Source: Chara braunii (lineage: Eukaryota; Streptophyta; Charophyceae; Charales; Characeae). Taken from it: a DNA stretch of 30,487 bases. The DNA lies in contig BFEA01000160.1 of assembly GCA_003427395.1 (NCBI GenBank), positions 2,023,960 to 2,054,446 of the forward strand, written 5' to 3'. Under the pieces are notes generated by a model, which was not told where the DNA came from, searched no databases, and saw only the letters and a program-made list of their open reading frames with translations. The position numbers and the translations under genes are program-made. Shown here piece by piece: positions 9,549 through 17,984 of the stretch. Within the stretch, counting starts at the first letter, position 1; each line of letters opens with the position of its first letter.

Positions 9549-10018
9549 AAACTAACCAACTCCAGCTTACCAAGAAATTTAACAAAAAAAAAAAAAGACT
9601 CCAATGTCACAAACCACAATTAAAAGCCTTTAAAAACAAAAAACAAAAAAAAAACTCAATTAAAAGAAGCCCATTTAAGTTACCGAGCACTCTAATTTCA
9701 CGAAACCACGAAACCAAAGGACAGCCGACTGAAATCACCTCGAAAAATTGCACACACTCTGGTTTCGTCAACACTGGGCCAGCTGCCCATCCTTGGCATC
9801 CATAGAGTATCGCCGCACCACTCTCATAGAGTATCGCCGTACCACTCTCGAAATGTGAAAAATGAAAATGAGAATGAATATTGGCGAGATAGGTAATGTG
9901 ATCTTAATGCCGATCTGGCGAACCCTCGCCTCACTAATATTATCATCATATTTCACTCTCATGACAACCCTTTGCCTAACGTTGACCTGAAATCTCCTGC
10001 GAACTACCCCCAAAATAA
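9149..10018. other. Gene-free stretch with A tracts and two short duplications
   Basis: No gene is supported. GTCAAACTAACCAAYTCCAG occurs at 9486 and 9546, separated by an A35 tract. A 24-bp tandem pair CATAGAGTATCGCCGYACCA fills 9801-9824 and 9825-9848. On the minus strand this region lies where RT would follow the GIY-YIG frame, but no RT motif is visible. Confidence 0.65.
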
Positions 10019-10897
10019 TTAATCCGAATTTAATCGTAATTGACATCTCATTCGTTTCTCTGAAAACCCTCTGATGGCTCGAAAGGCATATACCAATTGC
10101 TCAAAACTCCTATTATTCAGATCGCCCCGCTTCGATGGGAAACGGAGCAATTCGGCTAAAGGTGACTTCAACTGTTCTGTTCGTGAGCAAAACCCTGACA
10201 CATTTTCAAACGTCACAACGACGCCCTCCCGAAACCACCCTTTGGCGTCACACAAATTTGCCATACCGAATACAGATGATACTACCGAACCTCCATAACA
10301 ACGTCTCACTAATTTCCATCCCCCGACCCAAATATCTCCTCCTTTGCAACTGATCACTGTACTTTTGATCTTTGACTTTCTACAGGAATCGAGAATATCT
10401 TTCAAACTAGCGGAAGCGTGGCCATCAGATGACCGAAACTCGACATGTGTGAGACCAACTTTGCGGTTTTCCTCCCCCCCCTGCCTCCCCCTTCTCCTCT
10501 GTCGTTCCTTCTTCCCAGGCCTCCTTTTTCGTGTTTTCCCCGACCTACATCTTGTATTCAACAAGGAATCGCAAAATCTAATCAAGGTCTTCTCAATATT
10601 CAACAAGTCTCCCCGCTCACATCTACATAGAGGCAAGGGAGCGTAACCTTCCGGCCCAACCCATCTCAACCACTGATACAACTTATGATTCCTAACATCC
10701 GTCGCATCCTTCCTCCTCCCTTCCGTTCGACTTACATGTTCGAGCCACCGAACATCAAGCGTCCTTGCTGTGGAGCCTACGTAGACATTTTTATACCATG
10801 GCGAGATCAAAACATATACTAAAGGTCCTTCTAGACTAAGCAGATCCTTCTGCAAGATATCCTCAAAATTTCTGTCCCCAGGGTAACACCCCTGCAA
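10019..10897 (-). CDS. GIY-YIG endonuclease domain protein, PLE-type (partial)
   Basis: This is a 292-residue open frame. Residues about 24-60 carry GPLVYVLIS and, downstream, VYVGSTARTLDVRWLEHV. These are the GIY (here VYV) and YIG (here YVG) halves followed by the conserved Arg and His. Further on, NIEKTLIRFCDSLLNTR (about residue 99 on) supplies the catalytic-type Glu and the terminal Asn. A very basic stretch follows (RKRRPGKKERQRRRGRQ), then about 150 residues I do not recognise. In PLEs this nuclease nicks target DNA to prime reverse transcription. The first codon is TTG, preceded by TTTTTTGCAG-like sequence resembling a splice acceptor, so the frame is probably an internal exon or the broken middle of a longer protein joined to the zinc-knuckle ORF upstream. 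No RT follows it. A free-standing GIY-YIG gene is the alternative. Confidence 0.75.
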   Translation of the reverse strand: MQGCYPGDRNFEDILQKDLLSLEGPLVYVLISPWYKNVYVGSTARTLDVRWLEHVSRTEGRRKDATDVRNHKLYQWLRWVGPEGYAPLPLCRCERGDLLNIEKTLIRFCDSLLNTRCRSGKTRKRRPGKKERQRRRGRQGGEENRKVGLTHVEFRSSDGHASASLKDILDSCRKSKIKSTVISCKGGDIWVGGWKLVRRCYGGSVVSSVFGMANLCDAKGWFREGVVVTFENVSGFCSRTEQLKSPLAELLRFPSKRGDLNNRSFEQLVYAFRAIRGFSEKRMRCQLRLNSD

Positions 10898-11037
10898 AAA
10901 TTAGAGAGGGAACTGCAACTTGGAGGAATCGAGTAAGCAGTGAATTTCGTAAGTTACCTATACGCAAGTTCCTAACTTGAGCTGCAACTTTCCATAACAT
11001 CGCGTCCGGGTACCGTCCTTAACATCCTGACAGCACC

Positions 11038-12278
11038 TCATGCACCTCTGTTCTTATAGGTCAGCCCCATCTCGTCACATATCTCTGTCAGTTGTGCTTT
11101 ATTCTTCTGCTTGAGCTCCTTCCTCAGTTCTTTGATGAACTGAAAACGATTGTTTGCCTCCTTAGCAGCACTGTGAACTCGGCCTGGTGTGGCCTTCTGC
11201 TTGCCTTTCCTACTGCTTGTCTCAACCGCCTGCTCCATACGTGCTCTAAGGTTACTGACAGGTTTGACGACAGGCTTGCCAGCTGCCGCAGATCATTCCG
11301 CCTTCTCTCTCATCCTGCTAACCTCTGCTTGTGCATCAGCTTTCATCTTCTTCAATACCTCAACCTCCTGCAATGTGGCTTGGTATTTTGCTTGCATGTC
11401 TTCCAGTTCCTTCGTCGCTCCAGCCGGATCCGATGAGCCAACCACCATTCGTGGTCTAGTTCGCAGTTGAGCCCCGCCATCCCTTGCACGGCTACCTGTC
11501 CCCGCTTGTTACCTGGACGCAGGGCTTCGTTCTTCCAAACTAACACCTCTTCGTTTGCCCTCTCGTTCTTTCTTCTCAACTCCGCATTCTTGATTGCTAA
11601 CAACTCCAACTTACGTTCCAACCCATTCCTTCCCGCTTCCGACTTATGCCGCAAGCCATCCATCTCCTGTCGTAATCTGGCCACCTCACTGTTGAGGTCT
11701 TGGTCTTCGACAGTCCCATTGAGGCATCCTAACCCCCTTGGCCGCATATCCATGGCGACCTGAGTCCTTAACAGATCTCCTTCTCTTCTCCAAGTATCAT
11801 CTGCTGGTCTTCTTATCTCGTTGTTTTCCTCCATCTTCCTCTTGCTGAAGTATGTCTCGTACATAGTACCGAACCTCTTCTCCATTTGCAATCCAATAGC
11901 ATTTTCCAACTCCTCTCATTCCTTCGCTCGTTTCACTTTGTTCTCTTCTTCTTTCTTTTGCTTATTTGCCTGTTCTTCCTTCTCCTTCTGTCGTCTATCT
12001 CTCGCATCAAGTCTGCTTACGATTGTCTCAATCTTCTCGACCCTCTCTCCCATCCTGGGATAATAATCAGACCTTGGCGCTTGATACTGAACCAGCTGCG
12101 CCTGCACTGCTACATTTGGCGGCGCCGGGAGTGCCAGCACCAGCTGAGCTTGAGTCGTAGCTCCCGCACCGGTATAACTGTGGTTGATGCTATAACCGCC
12201 ACGAGTTCTGTTTGGACACTCCCTCCGAATGTGCCCCGCCATCCCGCATGTGTAACAAGTTGGAACGTAGCCCGACAT
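11038..12278 (-). pseudogene. PLE N-terminal ORF: CCHC zinc knuckle, coiled coil, SAP-like stretch
   Basis: The start ATG at 12276-12278 opens MSGYVPTCYTCGMAGHIRREC. Its C8-x2-C11-x4-H16-x4-C21 is a retroviral-type CCHC zinc knuckle, a nucleic-acid binder. Then come about 100 residues ending in a Lys/Glu helix (EKEEQANKQKKEEENKVKRA), a TGA at 11916-11918, and continuation in the same frame as a long coiled coil (EVARLRQEMDGLRHK..., ELLAIKNAELRRKNE). A frameshift near 11425 and a second TGA near 11305 follow. The last part, ELRKELKQKNKAQLTEICDE then MGL, looks like a SAP/HeH DNA-binding helix pair and ends at TGA 11038-11040. It lies directly downstream of the minus-strand pLTR and 140 bp before the GIY-YIG frame, so it is probably the N-terminal part of the same element. 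Its exact role is inferred. Confidence 0.65.
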
Positions 12279-12400
12279 ATTAATGCGAGACTAGGGTATG
12301 GAAGAGGAGAAGAAAAGGAAGAAGGTAAGGAAGACGAAGAACAGGTATAACGATGTGTAGTGGAAGCGCTATTGACCAACGTAGGTTACTATGGATCAAA

Positions 12401-13200
12401 ATGAGATTGCGAAAGCATCACTCATTCGTAAAGTCCACGAAGCATCGTTACGACTAGACACAAGAGGAAGAAGAAAGAGAGGGGAGGGAGATGAGACACC
12501 AGGGAGAAGAGGAGAGAGAAGGGAGGGAAAGTAGAACCGCACGTAGATGAAAAAAGATATATCATTAATACCCAGACGCGACAATGATAGCCACACAAAA
12601 GAGCTATGGCTATGAATCGGCGTGCGACCCTACATGTTTCGGCCGGTCGCCGTACCGGCTTCTTCAGGGGTCTTGTGATGCCGCTGTGATCAACCACGTG
12701 CACTACAACTGACCTATATACCGATCTATGCAATCACTGTTAGTAGCAGCGTCTTAGTCGACCTTTCAAAAATGCCCCACGTCCGGGCACCCAACGCCGA
12801 TGTTCCAAAACATACGACCCTTGTAGTGCGAACCTTCACTGTTACTTAGGAACTGCCGAGGATCAGATCCTCAAAAATCTCAAAAGGGAGGTCCAGGCCA
12901 GTTGCAGCCTCAGATACCGAACCTCCACTTGTCTCCACTATCTGGAAGCGTTACTTCGAAAGTGTCAGCAATCAACATCTGGCCCAATTCCTGCCTCAGA
13001 TCCCGAGACAACCAGGGCCCAACAATGTTCCAGGAAGCTACTAGAAGTCACCGCTCCCTGTATGCATGGAAAATAGCAAAAGCAGAAAGCAAAAAAGAAA
13101 GCGAAAAAGCAAAAAAGCAAAAAACAGCAAAAAAAGCAAAAAAAAAGCAAAAAAAGCAAAAAAAAGGGGGAGGCCAATTGTTCCCCTAGCTCTTTAGTTT
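12401..13200 (-). repeat. PLE terminal repeat (pLTR), minus-strand copy
   Basis: This is the reverse complement of 7752-8533, over about 800 bp, including the TTTTTTGC tract (13075-13165) and the hammerhead region. On the minus strand it follows an RT-tail remnant and precedes the zinc-knuckle ORF. That arrangement fits the junction of tandem PLE copies. Confidence 0.75.
12626..12672 (-). ncRNA. Minimal type I hammerhead ribozyme-like motif in the minus-strand pLTR
   Basis: The layout is the same as at 8261-8307, read on the minus strand: GACCC, CTGAAGA, stem II, GAAAC-AT-GTA, GGGTC. Here stem II is perfect, GCCGGT/ACCGGC around ACGGCG, so this copy is the better-formed one. The A/C mismatch at the base of stem II is present in both copies. 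Confidence 0.7.
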
Positions 13201-13272
13201 ATACTCCCCATCTTGTCATAGACTCCACCCAGTCTGACCATAACCCCCCGGCTCTTCTTGCAAAATGGCTCA

Positions 13273-13780
13273 TGGCATACTCACACGTGGACCAAAAGAC
13301 CCAAAATCCCAAATTTTGAGTCAGTTTTCGGGTCACACTGGAGAGGCTCGCTACCCTAATGCCTCAAACGGTGACCCTTCTGTCAGCAGCCTGCGGGGCC
13401 GCAGGCGTACCCTTTTTGACACCACCTCCGGAGGTGGTCTCAAATTACCTTCGTTTTTTTTTTTTTATCTGTTTTCGCGAATTGAAGAGAATCGTAGACG
13501 AAGAAGACGGCCTGCCAACCAACGGAAACTGCGACCAGGAACATTTAAGTTGTAGATAAGGCCCAAGTGTTATACTAGCATGAAAAAAATAAAATAAAAC
13601 AATCCATCTTTTCGTTTGGTCCTTCCCGCGCACTTGCCCTGAATGCAAAGTGTCAGGGTCGCAACCTTGTCCTTTCTGGAGTAGGTCCGCCCCTGTGACC
13701 ACACCGGGACCAAATGCCTCAAAAAAGCAGAGCCAAATGCCTCAAAATCTTGAGACTTTGGTTCCCCGTGTGAGTATGCC
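13273..13780. mobile_element. MITE or non-autonomous DNA transposon with GGCATACTCACACG termini
   Basis: The left end is GGCATACTCACACGTGGACC and the right end is the complement of GGCATACTCACACGGGGAAC. The element is flanked by CTCA (13269-13272 and 13781-13784); the related site at 6080-6086 has a single TGAG, so this is the probable target duplication. Inside are two perfect palindromes: CCTGCGG-GG-CCGCAGG (13390-13405) and ACCACCTCCGGAGGTGGT (13421-13438). No transposase is present, and the superfamily is not assigned. Confidence 0.75.
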
Positions 13781-13830
13781 CTCAGAGCCTTATCGAACAA
13801 CTCATCAGGAAAATCTCGTTTCCTCAGGGC

Positions 13831-13988
13831 TTTTTTTTTTTTTGGGACAAATGCTCCACTCTATTCGTGGGGAGCAACACGTGCTGGGAACCGGGCCCAG
13901 CCTTCCATATAGAATTATACAAATGATATGGAATACCAGGGCCATTACCTGGCTTCGGCTAAGAACAATCTGAGAACAATGAAACAGA
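13831..13988 (-). mobile_element. Short poly(A) element related to the 6153-7738 insertion
   Basis: Read on the minus strand, it contains ATCATTTGTATA, then hairpin 1 (GCTGGG-N7-CCCAGC, 13883-13901), hairpin 2 (GCTCC...GGAGC, 13853-13875) and an A13 tail (13831-13843). The module order matches 7565-7632. Relative to the array, stem 1 has A changed to G and the opposing T changed to C, so pairing is kept. The 5' boundary is uncertain. Confidence 0.65.
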
Positions 13989-14031
13989 TTTAATGTAAAA
14001 AGAAAAGGGACACACACACGCACACCCACCT

Positions 14032-14197
14032 GGGGCCAAGGCCCACTAGCTGCTTTGATTCTCCTCAGCACCCGAATGTGGACGTGTTTGTGGCCATGTG
14101 CGGTTGAGGAAACTTGATGCCATTTCTGCACATCTCCACAATCACGTCCAGATTCGGGCGTCCAGGAAACTCAACGTTGCTAGTGGGGCTTGGCCCC
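14032..14197. mobile_element. MITE-like foldback, family C, copy 2
   Basis: This is 166 bp with ends GGGGCCAAGGCCCACTAGC and the complement of GGGGCCAAGCCCCACTAGC. It shares the central GGACGTGTTTGTGG and CATTTCTGCACATCTCC with 3493-3663. It lies just beyond the end of the RT-tail homology. Confidence 0.85.
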
Positions 14198-14284
14198 CAT
14201 GCTGGCCAAAGACAGTAACCCGTACTGAATGGGGGGGAGCAAGCCAGCTCTCTCAGTTCGTCGGCAGCAAGTGTGCCGTAGGCG

Positions 14285-14358
14285 TCCGTTGGGATTGAAC
14301 CCACGACCTCCTGAATGCCACCTGCGTGCCTCCATAACCCACTGAGCTATGTAAGGCC
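14285..14358 (-). ncRNA. tRNA-derived sequence (SINE-head-like)
   Basis: On the minus strand, TAGCTCAGTGGG (14338-14349) fits a Pol III A box and GGTTCAATCCC (14291-14301) a B box, at tRNA-like spacing. The acceptor and anticodon arms do not fold properly, so this is not a working tRNA gene. It is more likely a SINE head or a tRNA pseudogene. The body downstream (to about 14205) is unrecognised. Confidence 0.55.
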
Positions 14359-14399
14359 ACTTCCTCCCACAATGTCTTTTCTTTTTTTCCTTTTTTTTT

Positions 14400-14542
14400 A
14401 AGGGAGAATTTGCAAAATACCCCCAGAAGTTGGCCATGACATCTTTTTCTTTTTTTCGGGATTTGCAAAGTACGCCCTTAGTTGAGGTCTAAGCCAAAAT
14501 GCCCCTGAAAGATGTGGGTAGAGCGGAACGCCCCTCTGACAA
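14400..14542. repeat. AAAATACCCC-type repeat, second copy of the 9.1-kb repeat
   Basis: ATTTGCAAAATACCCCCAGA (from about 14408) and a variant ATTTGCAAAGTACGCCC (14461) precede the 50-bp segment shared with 9099-9148. It is probably the end of a DNA transposon. No coding sequence is seen. Confidence 0.6.
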
Positions 14543-14570
14543 AAACAACAGGGGTTTCTCAAAGACCCCT

Positions 14571-14753
14571 GGGCGGTGATCCCACTAGCGAAGGGGATAG
14601 GATAGAAATCCTGAATCTGGCTATCTTCTATGCAGAGATACAGAAAAGCAGTTCTATCTCTCTCGATTTCCTGCTCCTGTCCTCAAACACGTCCAGATTC
14701 AGGCATTCAATCAGGCATTCGATCTGATGCTCTTTGCTAATGGGACCACGCCC
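14571..14753. mobile_element. MITE-like foldback, family C, diverged copy 3
   Basis: The ends GGGCGGTGATCCCACTAGCG and the complement of GGGCGTGGTCCCATTAGCAA form imperfect inverted repeats. The interior AAACACGTCCAGATTCAGGC matches family C in the opposite orientation. It is about 183 bp. Confidence 0.6.
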
Positions 14754-14993
14754 GTCCTTGCTACATACCCCTCCCAGGTACCGTCCGACTTTGCAAACTG
14801 CTCCAGTACTTGCCACAACCTATCGGACGCGTAATTGCGAAAGGCCAAGGCCCTAACGGCGAGGTCCAAATTGCATTTTTTTTTTTTTAATTATCCCTTT
14901 TTTTTTTTTTTTTTTTTTTCTCTTTCTGAAACGCATTAGGTATTTTGTTTCAAACGGGCCCAGCGCCTTAGGTTATGCATCAATGGAGGAACG

Positions 14994-15993
14994 NNNNNNN
15001 NNNNNNNNNNNNNNNNNNNNNNNNNNNNNNNNNNNNNNNNNNNNNNNNNNNNNNNNNNNNNNNNNNNNNNNNNNNNNNNNNNNNNNNNNNNNNNNNNNNN
15101 NNNNNNNNNNNNNNNNNNNNNNNNNNNNNNNNNNNNNNNNNNNNNNNNNNNNNNNNNNNNNNNNNNNNNNNNNNNNNNNNNNNNNNNNNNNNNNNNNNNN
15201 NNNNNNNNNNNNNNNNNNNNNNNNNNNNNNNNNNNNNNNNNNNNNNNNNNNNNNNNNNNNNNNNNNNNNNNNNNNNNNNNNNNNNNNNNNNNNNNNNNNN
15301 NNNNNNNNNNNNNNNNNNNNNNNNNNNNNNNNNNNNNNNNNNNNNNNNNNNNNNNNNNNNNNNNNNNNNNNNNNNNNNNNNNNNNNNNNNNNNNNNNNNN
15401 NNNNNNNNNNNNNNNNNNNNNNNNNNNNNNNNNNNNNNNNNNNNNNNNNNNNNNNNNNNNNNNNNNNNNNNNNNNNNNNNNNNNNNNNNNNNNNNNNNNN
15501 NNNNNNNNNNNNNNNNNNNNNNNNNNNNNNNNNNNNNNNNNNNNNNNNNNNNNNNNNNNNNNNNNNNNNNNNNNNNNNNNNNNNNNNNNNNNNNNNNNNN
15601 NNNNNNNNNNNNNNNNNNNNNNNNNNNNNNNNNNNNNNNNNNNNNNNNNNNNNNNNNNNNNNNNNNNNNNNNNNNNNNNNNNNNNNNNNNNNNNNNNNNN
15701 NNNNNNNNNNNNNNNNNNNNNNNNNNNNNNNNNNNNNNNNNNNNNNNNNNNNNNNNNNNNNNNNNNNNNNNNNNNNNNNNNNNNNNNNNNNNNNNNNNNN
15801 NNNNNNNNNNNNNNNNNNNNNNNNNNNNNNNNNNNNNNNNNNNNNNNNNNNNNNNNNNNNNNNNNNNNNNNNNNNNNNNNNNNNNNNNNNNNNNNNNNNN
15901 NNNNNNNNNNNNNNNNNNNNNNNNNNNNNNNNNNNNNNNNNNNNNNNNNNNNNNNNNNNNNNNNNNNNNNNNNNNNNNNNNNNNNNNNNNNNN
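14994..15993. other. Assembly gap of exactly 1000 N
   Basis: There are exactly 1000 undetermined bases, a placeholder length rather than a measured one. A poly-T stretch (about 14874-14919) precedes it. The gap removes the 5' end of the gypsy element's left LTR and its upstream flank. Confidence 0.99.
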
Positions 15994-17791
15994 ACCCTCT
16001 AACTCCCCACCTTCCTCCTGTCCTGCTCATCTACAACCTGCTCTGCCCGCACCTCGCGCTGACAACCCGCCGCCTCCCGCGCTATAAAATCACGCAACCC
16101 TCTCCTCGCTTCCTCTTTGATCTCGGCTGCAATGCTGCGCAAGCTATGCGCGAGAGTCCGCGGCGCCGAACAGGCTCGACGAGCCCAAGGACGGGCGGAG
16201 TGACGACGTGGGGTGGACCCGCGGTAGTCTCGGGGCGAAGCAGTCGAAGGGACTGAGCAGTGGTGGGGATTGGACGCCGTCCGCGGCAGGGCCTTGTGGC
16301 TATGGTGGTCGGTGGTCTTGGGTGGTTTGAAGGCTGCGCCTGGGGGCGGTAGTTAATTGAAATTTTTGTGTACAAGAAGGACTCGCTTTTATCTCCATTG
16401 CTGCTTTGTCTATGCATGTCGTGTGTGTGAAGCCCCGATTGATGGGCGCTGGTTGTGCGCACGAATGATGTCGAAGGTCCATGGATGATTAGATGTCCTG
16501 TCAAGGATTGTTGATTGCATGCATGTATGTGTGTATGTACTCGTCCGGGCGGGGATGGGGAAACTGACTTGGGGAACCGTCTGCTTCGGAGTATGAGTGT
16601 GTTAGCCCCATTGTTCCCCTCCCTTCCGCGGCCCTTCCTGCGCGCCCGCGCAGTCTCGATGTAACTTACTCTCCCTCTCCCTCTCGCCTTTTTCGTTTGC
16701 GAACAGGTAGTCATTGCTTGGATCGTCTCGTCCCCGCACCGGTGACGTCAACCGTCTGCGTCCGCGCACGCGTTCGACGCCCCCGCGAGGGGAAGAGAGC
16801 TTAGATTCCGTAATCTTCCTCCGACGTACTAACTTTGAGAGAGAAGGTTGCATAATGTGTTGTATGGAGTCGATGTTGGTTCGGATGACCGGGAGCGCGG
16901 GATCTTGCCCGTGTTCATCGCCTACCTCCGATCGCCTCATCTCGCTACCGACCTTCCTAATCACAGATGACGACAGCGTCTACTGCGATGCGGACGTACG
17001 GCGCGCGCTGAGACGAACGGAGCGAGTGTGTTGGCAGGACCCGCCTCGGGCTTGTGATATAAGGGGGAACGGGTTTGTTTTGATTGATCGTTTTGATTCC
17101 CCGACTCTAATCTTGCCTTACATGGGCTTAACTGTGTTGCCCTGGTCGGCCGCTCACGCCGCGTGGCGTCCGCGGTTTGATTGTCGCTGGTGTCGCCAGG
17201 GGGATTCGTGTTCTTGGCGACGCTTGGTCCTGGGTTACGAGGGAGCGACACGTTTCCCCGAACTCTCACGTAATGCGGGGGCGCTGCCCGCGCAATTTCG
17301 AATTCGGATGCCAGCGAGTCCTCCCGCCGCTTCACCCTCTTGGGAACTTCCGCGCAGATTTTGCGAGTCCGACGCCGAGGCGTGAAGGCCTCGAACCAAC
17401 CACCTCTACAGCAACAACCCGACGGTCCGGTCACTTCGTGAGGCCGATGACGAGGCTTGAAGGCTTCGAACCCCCCTACCTATCCCCCTAACCCACGACG
17501 GCCGAAGTTTCTGTTTTTCGCTGCCATGGCCGTTTCCCCTTGATGCCTTTTCCCGTTCTGATACACGGCGGCAGTTCGTTTTTGCGGAAACCTTCCTGAT
17601 TTTATTGTTCGAGAGTGATCCGACCTCCACGGGACTTCGCGACGACAGCTCGACCCCGGGGAAAACCTCTGGCACGAAACGAGGGCCTCCCGTTCCGTCC
17701 GGGAGACTCAACCCTTACGGCCAAAAATCCTCTGCCACACCCCTCGTAGAACTCTGATCGGCGACCCCGTACGGGAAACCGCGACGGGGCA
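15994..17791 (+). repeat. 5' LTR of Ty3/gypsy element (left end lost in gap) and possible long leader
   Basis: Positions 15994-16238 match 26746-26990 base for base in length (245 bp, about six differences), which marks the two LTRs. A TATA box TATAAAA (16083) gives a likely transcription start about 30 bp downstream. The PBS at 17798 places the LTR end near CA 17790-17791, but direct LTR-LTR identity stops at 16238. Either the 3' LTR is truncated, or 16243-17791 is leader (both copies have CA four bases beyond the match). A ~27-bp repeat (GAGGCGTGAAGGCCTCGAACC, 17376 and 17452) lies inside. Confidence 0.7.
16083..16089 (+). promoter_or_regulatory. TATA box of the 5' LTR
   Basis: TATAAAA in the context CGCGCTATAAAATCACG. 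The same position in the 3' LTR reads TATAAATTC (26835). It is the only good TATA element in the shared LTR segment, so it probably defines the U3/R region. Confidence 0.65.
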
Positions 17792-17797
17792 TGAGGT

Positions 17798-17810
17798 TGG
17801 TATCAGAGCT
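17798..17810 (+). other. Primer-binding site for initiator tRNA-Met
   Basis: TGGTATCAGAGCT is the classical plant LTR-retrotransposon primer-binding site, complementary to the 3' end of tRNA-iMet. It lies six bases after a CA dinucleotide that may end the LTR and 175 bp before the gag ATG. Confidence 0.85.
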
Positions 17811-17984
17811 GATTCGTTTCGGCTCCGAGGTTTTCCTAGGACGATTACCCTGTTTTAAAGTTTTTCTTTTTGATCTTTTTATTAGATTTTTCGCTTTTTG
17901 AGTAGGTTGGTTCCCCGTCGACGGAGGCCCGCGAATAGCAATCCGAACCGAGCGAGAGGCCGGGCTCGGGGTCCGCCTCCTGCG

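Larger units (their letters stand above)
13201..14007 (-). pseudogene. Second PLE reverse transcriptase tail, interrupted twice
   Basis: Read on the minus strand, three blocks match the plus-strand RT tail: CTTTTCTTTTTACATTAAA (13989-14007, equal to 6027-6045), TTTTCCTGATGAGTTGTTCG onward (about 13781-13815) and the part ending in GATGGGGAGTATAA (13200-13271). Between them sit a poly(A) element (about 13831-13988) and a 508-bp MITE (13273-13780). It gives the uninterrupted target site for the 6153-7738 insertion. Confidence 0.75.

Noticed and set aside
14285-14358. Functional tRNA gene
   Set aside because: A and B boxes are present, but the acceptor and anticodon arms do not pair. A tRNA-derived remnant is the better call.
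14936-16087. Long frames spanning the gap
   Set aside because: They consist of undetermined bases.
16082-17434. Long open frames on both strands in the GC-rich LTR/leader
   Set aside because: Codon content is low-complexity (Arg/Pro/Ser-rich), frames overlap on both strands, and no motif is seen. They are explained by high GC.
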